A stretch of DNA of 5,288 bases from Nostoc sp. CHAB 5715 (GTDB lineage Bacteria > Cyanobacteriota > Cyanobacteriia > Cyanobacteriales > Nostocaceae), in contig NZ_JAIVFR010000525.1 of NCBI RefSeq assembly GCF_020829685.1, positions 1 to 5,288 of the forward strand, written 5' to 3'. The translations under genes were made by a program, and so were the position numbers. The notes beneath the pieces are model-generated. The model was not told the origin of the DNA, made no database searches, and was given only the letters and a program-made list of their open reading frames with translations. This document shows positions 1-5,288 of this stretch, one piece after another (within the stretch, counting starts at the first letter, position 1; each line of letters opens with the position of its first letter).

Positions 1-771
<771 letters not shown>

Positions 772-810
772 AGACTTTAAATTTCCCCTCTCTATTAAAA
801 GGTAAAAACT

Positions 811-844
811 AAAAAGGCAAAAGAAAATCTTCTTTTGCCTTTTT
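811..844 (+). terminator. Intrinsic terminator after rpoC2
   Basis: A perfect 14-bp stem (811-824 with 831-844) encloses a 6-nt loop. The core is GGCAAAAGA/TCTTTTGCC, with an A5 run on the left and a T5 run on the right followed by ATTTTG. It lies 40 bases after the rpoC2 stop and should end the presumed rpoB-rpoC1-rpoC2 transcript. The symmetric A and T tracts would also allow function on the minus strand. Confidence 0.88.
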
Positions 845-868
845 ATTTTGCTCTCTAATCACCATAAA

Positions 869-911
869 TCTAGCTATTGCTAGATGCTGTAATTCTCTCA
901 AGAGCTATAAT
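869..911 (+). promoter_or_regulatory. Putative promoter for the 443-residue protein gene, with a small palindrome upstream
   Basis: A perfect TATAAT -10 box lies at 906-911, about 30 bases before the GTG start and after the rpoC2 terminator. No good -35 box is at the usual distance: TTGCTA at 877-882 is 23 bases away. A 6-bp palindrome, TCTAGC (869-874) with GCTAGA (879-884), overlaps that region and could be an operator or an accident. The placement suggests that the downstream gene is transcribed independently of rpoC2. Confidence 0.5.
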
Positions 912-940
912 CTACATCTGTTGCACCGAGAGATTAACTT

Positions 941-2272
941 GTGGATGTCATATTAGAACGATCGCACCAATTAAAACAAGCCTTAGTTGATTTTGTCCTT
1001 GATGCTGAAGGCGAACTAGCACAAGCACTGGAAACTTATGCAGCAGAACAGTTGCGCCGTGGAAGTGGGGATAGTACTCAGCAGGACTTAATCATCGATA
1101 GCTTTCTGACAGCCGGGAAAGTCGGTGAGAAGTCTCCATTAGAGTTGTTTATCGAAAGCAATCCAGATTTAGAAGAAAGCGATCGCAACCTGATCAACAG
1201 TTGGCATCATAGTTTTATTGGCTTATTTGCTATAACGAATATTCTACCTGATGGCTTTGAATTGACGAACTGGTTAACAGATAAACACTACATCGTCAAG
1301 CCAAATAATACTCAAACATTACAGGCAATATCTCGATTGAAAGTAGGAGAAATTTTACTAACTCGCATTTCTCCTGTTACCGATAGCTACTGGATGTTTT
1401 CTGGCCCCTACACAATAATGGGTAAATTAGGTAAACCAAAACTTGCTGTAGCAATTGGTAATTTCAAAGAAAACTATAAAAGTAATCTATACAGCGATGC
1501 TCCAGACTTGCTAGAAGAAGCTTGGCAGTCAGTAGGACAATATCATCAGCAGTTTGTGGACTTTTTTGGCACTGATGAAATCACACTACCTGGATACCAG
1601 CTTAATAAAAGAATAGCTGAATTCCAAGAATTAATCACTGAAAAACGCTTTGCAGAAGCAGGAATTGATACTTCTAAATCCTTGGCTGAAGTAGCAGAAG
1701 CAGCTGGCATTGGAGACGATGAAATCAAAGCAGCAGCAGAAGAATTTGGTGCTGATTCCAACGTAGTCTCTCAGATGTTTAACAGCAAAAGCAGTAATAC
1801 CAAAATGGTGATGCCAAAGGTCGATTTGCCTCCTGAACTCAAGAAAGCAGAACAGGTAACAGCTCTTTCTCATCCCCGTTGGGGACAAATGTTTTTACCA
1901 ACATATAGTAAAATACAAGCAATTTTATCGGCAGAGGACTGGCAAAGTGTTCAAGGGGCTGAAAAACTAGTTCGCTATTACCTTGAAGATAAAAGTATTA
2001 ATGCTTTTATTTGGCATCGATTAGCGCAACAGTATCCAAGTAAATTAGAAAATGTGTTGCAAACAGTTCTGCAACGTCCAGAGTTTCGTCTTGAAAGTGA
2101 CTTGGATGCACTTTTGCAAGAATTCCACAAACTTATTGAGCCAGAATTACCAGACATTGCTAGTGTTCCTATACATTTACACAATTTATTTCAAGAAGCT
2201 TTAGGAGAAGTTAACAAATCCAAGCCCAAAAGCAAAGGGCAAAAAAAACCAGCAAAGGGTTTTCAACTTTAA
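941..2272 (+). CDS. Conserved hypothetical protein, 443 residues
   Basis: I do not recognise a named family. The product is soluble-looking, with no signal peptide or membrane segment. The N-terminal part (about 1-205) is acidic and mixed helix and strand, with an aromatic-rich stretch at 88-112 (WHHSFIGLFAI...FELTNWL) and a likely beta region at 133-173. Residues 220-280 are helical and rich in Ala and Glu, including SLAEVAEAAGIGDDEIKAAA. A linker with Ser, Asn and Pro runs at 282-297. A second helical domain follows (about 300-425), with HPRWGQMFLPTYSKIQ and DKSINAFIWHRLAQQYP. The tail (426-440) is Lys-rich. GTG at 941 is the earliest possible start, because an in-frame TAA lies at 935-937 and the next in-frame ATG is at codon 152. 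A GAGAG at 929-933 is a weak ribosome binding site. Length and even codon use argue that it is a real gene, and it carries a HIP1 site. It is probably a conserved cyanobacterial protein; its function is unknown. Confidence 0.85.
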   Translation: MDVILERSHQLKQALVDFVLDAEGELAQALETYAAEQLRRGSGDSTQQDLIIDSFLTAGKVGEKSPLELFIESNPDLEESDRNLINSWHHSFIGLFAITNILPDGFELTNWLTDKHYIVKPNNTQTLQAISRLKVGEILLTRISPVTDSYWMFSGPYTIMGKLGKPKLAVAIGNFKENYKSNLYSDAPDLLEEAWQSVGQYHQQFVDFFGTDEITLPGYQLNKRIAEFQELITEKRFAEAGIDTSKSLAEVAEAAGIGDDEIKAAAEEFGADSNVVSQMFNSKSSNTKMVMPKVDLPPELKKAEQVTALSHPRWGQMFLPTYSKIQAILSAEDWQSVQGAEKLVRYYLEDKSINAFIWHRLAQQYPSKLENVLQTVLQRPEFRLESDLDALLQEFHKLIEPELPDIASVPIHLHNLFQEALGEVNKSKPKSKGQKKPAKGFQL

Positions 2273-2426
2273 GTGCATTCTCTGTCTTTTTCATGCAATC
2301 AAGTACATTTTTAAAACACCAACCCTTGATACAGAATCAAAAAGGCAGAGATAACACCCAAATACTGTAACGTTACCTATTAGTACAATCAGTGTCAAAA
2401 ACGATATTAAAACCGAGTATTTATGT
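2273..2426. other. Intergenic gap after the hypothetical gene
   Basis: No gene is seen. CTCTGTCTTTTT (2280-2291) can pair with AAAAAGGCAGAG (2339-2350) with a single G-U, but the 47-base loop makes this a poor terminator. A 10-bp perfect palindrome, GTAACGTTAC, lies at 2367-2376. It has the GTA and TAC halves of an NtcA site, but with 4 rather than 8 bases between them. Confidence 0.5.
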
Positions 2427-2519
2427 TAGGACTTACGCACGCTCTACGAATTCTTGGCGTTCTTGGCGTCTTGGCGGTTCGATAAATTAAGCTTTTGGGC
2501 GATTTTTGCGTAAGTCCTA
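2427..2519. mobile_element. 93-bp MITE-like element with 13-bp TIRs and 5-bp target duplication
   Basis: The ends are the perfect 13-bp inverted repeats TAGGACTTACGCA (2427-2439) and TGCGTAAGTCCTA (2507-2519). They are flanked by direct copies of TATGT (2422-2426 and 2520-2524), a clean target-site duplication. The interior has no coding capacity and contains a short tandem repeat of TTCTTGGCG (2451-2459, 2460-2468, then an 8-base copy at 2469-2476). This fits a non-autonomous element mobilised by a transposase elsewhere in the genome. From memory, similar AGGACTTACGCA palindromes recur in Nostoc-type genomes. It inserted directly beside the stop codon of the response regulator gene. Confidence 0.8.
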
Positions 2520-2524
2520 TATGT

Positions 2525-2962
2525 TTAAAGATCGATAGATAGCAGGTGAATAATCTCACTTACGATTTGCTCTGGACTCTCAAGCTTGACTAAAAATCGA
2601 TTAAAGCCAGCATTCAAAGCCTTATGACTTGAGACTTCCCGTGTATAAGAAGTGATAGCGATCGCAGGCAACTGTCTTATATATGAGCAAGAATGCACTC
2701 GAATTTGCTCAATTAACCAATTTCCATCATGATCGGGCAATTTCACATTGCACAGCAGAATATCGGGATGAAGCGATTCGACCAAGGCAAGGGCTTCTTC
2801 TGCATCTGTTAAAGCCATCACCTCTGCACCAGCTGCTTCCAAAATGAAGATGAGCAAATCTGCAATATCTGGCTCATCCTCTACCAGTAAAATTAAGATT
2901 CCAACAAGTGGCTGGAGCGAATTTAACTCAGTTTCTTGGTTGATTTTTTGCTCGGTTGCCAT
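2525..2962 (-). CDS. Single-domain response regulator (CheY-like receiver) lacking the phosphoacceptor Asp
   Basis: The 145-residue product is one receiver domain with a short N-terminal extension (about 22 residues) and no output domain. The acidic pair is E28-D29 in LLVEDEPDIADLL. The beta-4 Thr is T104 (AIAITSY) and the beta-5 Lys is K126 (FLVKLESPEQ), where the usual following Pro is Leu. The phosphoacceptor position is Asn72 (HPDILLCNVKLPDHDG; codon AAT read on the minus strand), where the family has Asp. It probably cannot be phosphorylated normally and may act as a constitutive or protein-binding pseudo-receiver (inference). The ATG at 2962 is supported by AGGA four bases upstream and by an in-frame TAA four codons upstream. 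It is convergent with the 941-2272 gene and divergent from the patatin gene. No histidine kinase is in the window, and the MITE-like element begins just past its stop. Confidence 0.93.
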   Translation of the reverse strand: MATEQKINQETELNSLQPLVGILILLVEDEPDIADLLIFILEAAGAEVMALTDAEEALALVESLHPDILLCNVKLPDHDGNWLIEQIRVHSCSYIRQLPAIAITSYTREVSSHKALNAGFNRFLVKLESPEQIVSEIIHLLSIDL

Positions 2963-3078
2963 GCCGTCCTTTTATTGCCTGCTATAGTCTGCTATTTCTA
3001 TTGCAACGCATGGAGCGGAATAAGTATTCACCCTAAATACACAAACTTGCGGTGAAAAGCTTTATCAATATGAAGAAG

Positions 3079-3389
3079 TTACAGCTATTTTCAGGTAAAT
3101 AGACCACGCGGTAGGGGTAAAGCGCATTGCTCATACGTGTCAACTTAACGTAAAAGCTATGTCCCGCAAGGAACTGAAGTTCCTTGCTAATAGCGAAAGT
3201 CATCTAAAGATGACTAAATATCCGTAAAAATCTTTAGTCTACTTCAGTAGACTTTAGCTATTAGCCTTGGAATTCATTCCAAGGCGGGTGAGGAAGTTAA
3301 CAGATAAGCGATTTTTAGCTTAAGTTGACACCAATGAGCAATGCGCTTTACCCCTACCGCGTGGTCTATTTACCTGAAAATAGCTGTAA
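3079..3389. mobile_element. 311-bp palindromic element with perfect 56-bp terminal inverted repeats
   Basis: Left arm 3079-3134 and right arm 3334-3389 are perfect reverse complements over 56 bp. Pairing continues inward to 3155/3313, giving 73 of 77 positions paired; the mismatches fall in two dinucleotides (3135-3136 and 3149-3150). The ends are TTACAG...CTGTAA. I see no target-site duplication (GAAG on the left, GACT on the right) and no open reading frame for a transposase. The centre holds several further hairpins. It looks like a non-autonomous foldback or MITE-type element, with a REP-like structured core. It fills most of the region between the divergent regulator and patatin genes and so may carry or disrupt their promoters. 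Confidence 0.8.
3166..3285. repeat. Multi-hairpin core of the 311-bp element
   Basis: There are four perfect hairpins, each with a 2-base centre: 3166-3175 with 3178-3187 (10 bp), 3198-3205 with 3208-3215 (8 bp), 3236-3243 with 3246-3253 (8 bp), and 3264-3273 with 3276-3285 (10 bp). In addition, GCTAATAGC (3186-3194) pairs with GCTATTAGC (3257-3265) and encloses the two inner hairpins. The core could therefore form a symmetric four-armed figure as DNA cruciform or as RNA. No protein is encoded. The arrangement resembles REP-type palindromes or the subterminal hairpins of IS200/IS605-like elements, but this is a resemblance only. Confidence 0.75.
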
Positions 3390-3457
3390 GACTAGACCAA
3401 TGCGGTTTGGTTAAAGCTAAAAGACGACAATCCTTATTTTTTCCCTTTACCCTCAAC

Positions 3458-3487
3458 TGAATTCTGACTCCTGACTCCTGAATTCTG
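3458..3487 (+). repeat. Heptameric tandem repeat (STRR-like) upstream of the patatin gene
   Basis: Four consecutive 7-bp units read TGAATTC, TGACTCC, TGACTCC, TGAATTC and are followed by TG. Short tandemly repeated heptamers are a known feature of heterocystous cyanobacterial genomes. The array ends 35 bases before the patatin start codon, so it lies in its leader or promoter region. The rest of the gap (3390-3457) shows nothing I recognise. Confidence 0.7.
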
Positions 3488-3522
3488 TTAGATAACCATA
3501 GAAATAATCAAAGAGAATTGCT

Positions 3523-4698
3523 ATGTCCTTCAAAATTTTAGCTTTAGACGGTGGCGGGATTCGTGGAGTCGTTGCAGCACGAATACTTCAACAAGTAGAA
3601 CAAGAAATTAGAAATCAGGGGAAAGGAAACTTTTTACACGAATACTTTGATCTGATTTCTGGTACTTCCACTGGTTCAATGTTAGCAGGAGCGATTGCTG
3701 TAGGAAAGGAGAGTGATGAACTTATTAAACTGTATAAAGATAGAGGTAAAGATATATTCCCGTTGGATATAAAAGAGCGCTATAAAAACTTGCCGTCCAT
3801 CATCAAATCAATTATTGATGTGTTTTCAGCATCTAAATATTCTCATGATGGAATGATTAGCGTCCTCAAAGATACATATAAATCTACAAGAATAAAAGAT
3901 ATTCAAAAACCCATTATTTTGATTCTTGCTTACGATACATTATATCGTAATACAACCTTTTTTACAAATTGTCATCCCGATTTAGGAGACAGATGGTACG
4001 ATGACTGTTATTTATGGCAGATATGTACCGCTTCTGCCTCAGCTCCTACTTTTTTTCCACCATATAAATTAGAACCTGTAGATAAAGAAAAATTTGGTGA
4101 TTGGGAATTCCCACACATTGATGGAGGAGTTTCTGCTAACAACCCCTGTCTCGGAGCTTTGAGTCTAGTTATGAGGATCAGTCAATCTTCAGTCTCTCCA
4201 ACAATTAAGCAAAAATATAAACTGGATAATTTGCGATTGGAAGATATTTCTATTCTTTCTATTGGCACAGGTCAAACTGGTGAACCATATCAATATAAGC
4301 AAATAAGCAAATGGAGAGGCTTAGACTGGGTACAAAATCTTACTAATATCTTTATGGAACCTACATCTGAGATTGATAGTACGATTTGTCGGCAAATCAT
4401 GGGTGGATACGATTCTAAACGTTATTTACGGCTTCAGTTTGACTTAAATGAGACATTTAAAGCCAAGCCAAAAGAGACTTATAAAGATCCTCGCATTGTA
4501 TTACCTCCAGAAGATCGAAAAAACCGATTTACAGGGGAAAAAGTCAGTAAAGAAATAGATAACGCTAGTTCAAAGATTATTGAGCAGTTAATAAATACTA
4601 CTTCTGCATTCATTGATAAAGGTCTTACGTACTATACCAGAGACGACTCCGGTTCTCCGATAAAGGAGGCGATCGCTTCTTTTATTAAAGATAACTAG
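3523..4698 (+). CDS. Patatin-like phospholipase family protein
   Basis: This is a 391-residue patatin-fold serine hydrolase, expected to release fatty acids from membrane or storage lipids through a Ser-Asp dyad. The glycine-rich oxyanion loop DGGGIRG is at residues 9-15, the nucleophile elbow GTSTG at 47-51 (Ser49), and the catalytic Asp in DGG at 200-202 (Asp200, in HIDGGVSANNP). All catalytic elements are intact. The block SASAPTFFPPY (171-181) is also typical of the family. There is no signal peptide or membrane helix, so it is probably cytoplasmic or peripherally membrane-bound. The ATG at 3523 sits just ahead of the oxyanion loop, as usual for the bacterial family. AAGAGA (3511-3516) is a weak ribosome binding site, and an in-frame TAA lies at 3505-3507. 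No partner gene is adjacent. Related patatins (CapV) are effectors in some CBASS anti-phage operons, but no nucleotide cyclase is present here, so that role is unsupported. A HIP1 site lies near its 3' end. Confidence 0.95.
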   Translation: MSFKILALDGGGIRGVVAARILQQVEQEIRNQGKGNFLHEYFDLISGTSTGSMLAGAIAVGKESDELIKLYKDRGKDIFPLDIKERYKNLPSIIKSIIDVFSASKYSHDGMISVLKDTYKSTRIKDIQKPIILILAYDTLYRNTTFFTNCHPDLGDRWYDDCYLWQICTASASAPTFFPPYKLEPVDKEKFGDWEFPHIDGGVSANNPCLGALSLVMRISQSSVSPTIKQKYKLDNLRLEDISILSIGTGQTGEPYQYKQISKWRGLDWVQNLTNIFMEPTSEIDSTICRQIMGGYDSKRYLRLQFDLNETFKAKPKETYKDPRIVLPPEDRKNRFTGEKVSKEIDNASSKIIEQLINTTSAFIDKGLTYYTRDDSGSPIKEAIASFIKDN

Positions 4699-5168
4699 TG
4701 CATCCACGCAGATATACGCTTAAATAGTATAAAATACAACATTGCATATTTCTACATAATTATCGTATAAATACGAGATGTTTTATTTAATTTATTAATA
4801 TCAGTATTAATTACAGATGTGAATCGAAGAACTTATTGCTATTGAAAATTATTTAAATTAATTTTAAAACATTTAATAAATCAGTATTTTTGTGTATATA
4901 TTATGACTTTGATTTGGGTATATTAGGTATAAGGAAAAGTTAGACAACTTTTACAGAAATTGCTTGATGTTGTTTAACTTTCCTCTACTAGCTTTGGCTA
5001 GTAAGTAATCCAGATTTGTTCTCTTAATGACAGTAGAGAACCAATTGGGTAAAACCAAGCTGACTAAGTTCTGTCAAAACTCTCATTTAACCCAACAACA
5101 GTTTACATTTTCTTCATTCATACTCCATCTAAATCAGTTTTTTAACTGAATTATTGCAGCAATAAAAA

Positions 5169-5203
5169 GGAGTCAGAATACAGAATTCAGAATTCAGAAT
5201 ACT
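5169..5203 (-). repeat. Heptameric tandem repeat, opposite orientation to the one at 3458-3487
   Basis: Five 7-bp units read on the minus strand as AGTATTC, TGAATTC, TGAATTC, TGTATTC, TGACTCC. They are of the same family as the array upstream of the patatin gene but inverted, so the patatin gene is bracketed by the two arrays. Confidence 0.65.
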
Positions 5204-5227
5204 CTACCCATAAAGGGATAGAGTTTT
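5201..5227 (+). terminator. Possible intrinsic terminator
   Basis: ACTCTACCC (5201-5209) pairs with GGG-A-TAGAGT (5215-5224): a 9-bp stem with one bulged A, a 5-base loop, and a short T run (5224-5227) leading into AATTATTGTT. It could end a long patatin transcript or a small RNA in the gap; the 500-base distance from the patatin stop makes the assignment uncertain. Confidence 0.45.
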
Positions 5228-5261
5228 AATTATTGTTGAATATTTAATACTAGTTTCGCTT

Positions 5262-5279
5262 AACCTCGGGCGAGGTTTT
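5262..5279 (+). terminator. Hairpin with short T tract at the right edge, possible terminator
   Basis: AACCTCG (5262-5268) pairs with CGAGGTT (5271-5277), a 7-bp GC-containing stem with a 2-base centre, giving TTTT at 5276-5279. It may be a weak terminator or the start of another palindromic repeat continuing past the window. Confidence 0.35.
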
Positions 5280-5288
5280 AACCAATAT

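Larger units (their letters stand above)
4699..5288. other. AT-rich non-coding region with scattered small palindromes
   Basis: I see no convincing gene in these 590 bases on either strand. Small perfect hairpins occur at 4763-4776 (TCGTAT/ATACGA, then TTTTATTT), 4987-5002 (ACTAGC/GCTAGT, loop TTTG), 5134-5149 (TCAGTT/AACTGA, loop TTTT) and 5151-5165 (TTATTGC/GCAATAA). TTGGGT (5045-5050) can pair with ACCCAA (5090-5095). The part at 4720-4920 is very AT-rich. The region may hold a small RNA or remnants of repeats, but nothing is decisive. Confidence 0.5.

Noticed and set aside
1546..2184. Three short minus-strand open frames within the 443-residue protein gene
   Set aside because: They have Cys- and Ser-rich shadow compositions, show no domain features and overlap a longer convincing frame.
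2367..2376. GTAACGTTAC as an NtcA binding site
   Set aside because: The NtcA consensus needs 8 bases between GTA and TAC; here there are 4, and no promoter is nearby.
3334..3414. A 26-codon ATG frame in the right arm of the 311-bp element
   Set aside because: No good ribosome binding site, no recognisable product, and its sequence is dictated by the inverted repeat.
3458..3487. Heptamer repeats as a CRISPR array
   Set aside because: The units are 7 bp and directly tandem, with no spacers and no cas genes nearby.
3523..4698. Patatin as part of a CBASS operon
   Set aside because: The upstream neighbour is a divergent receiver gene and downstream is non-coding; no cyclase or associated gene is present.
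4909..4933. TTGATT and TATAAG as a promoter in the 3' gap
   Set aside because: The spacer is only 13 bases, and very AT-rich sequence gives such boxes by chance.

Overview
The window is from a filamentous, Nostoc-like cyanobacterium (inference). The signs are an RpoC2-type split RNA polymerase beta' subunit, the octamer GCGATCGC (HIP1) at 1179-1186, 2658-2665 and 4669-4676, heptameric tandem repeats, and AT-rich gaps filled with palindromic elements.

Layout. The 3' end of rpoC2 runs to 771 on the + strand and is followed by a strong intrinsic terminator (811-844). A consensus TATAAT box then precedes a 443-residue uncharacterised protein (941-2272, +). A gap follows that holds a 93-bp MITE-like element (2427-2519) with 13-bp terminal inverted repeats and a 5-bp target duplication. 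This element abuts the stop codon of a convergent single-domain response regulator (2525-2962, -), whose phosphoacceptor Asp is replaced by Asn. Between the regulator and a divergent patatin-like phospholipase gene (3523-4698, +) lies a 311-bp element (3079-3389). Its ends are perfect 56-bp inverted repeats and its core can fold into a multi-armed cruciform. The final 590 bp are AT-rich, without a recognisable gene, and contain several short palindromes and possible terminators.

How the parts relate. There is no evident pathway or multi-gene operon. rpoC2 is housekeeping and is separated from the next gene by its own terminator and promoter. The regulator and the patatin are divergent, and the 311-bp element occupies most of the region where their promoters should lie, so it could affect both. 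Heptamer repeats of one family, in opposite orientations, lie on both sides of the patatin gene.

Caution. Bases 1-62 are an exact reverse complement of bases 290-351, inside rpoC2. This looks like a fold-back join at a contig end rather than real upstream rpoC2 sequence. I saw no convincing new multi-gene system. The items most worth a second look are the 311-bp nested palindromic element, the Asn-for-Asp receiver protein and the inverted join at the left edge.
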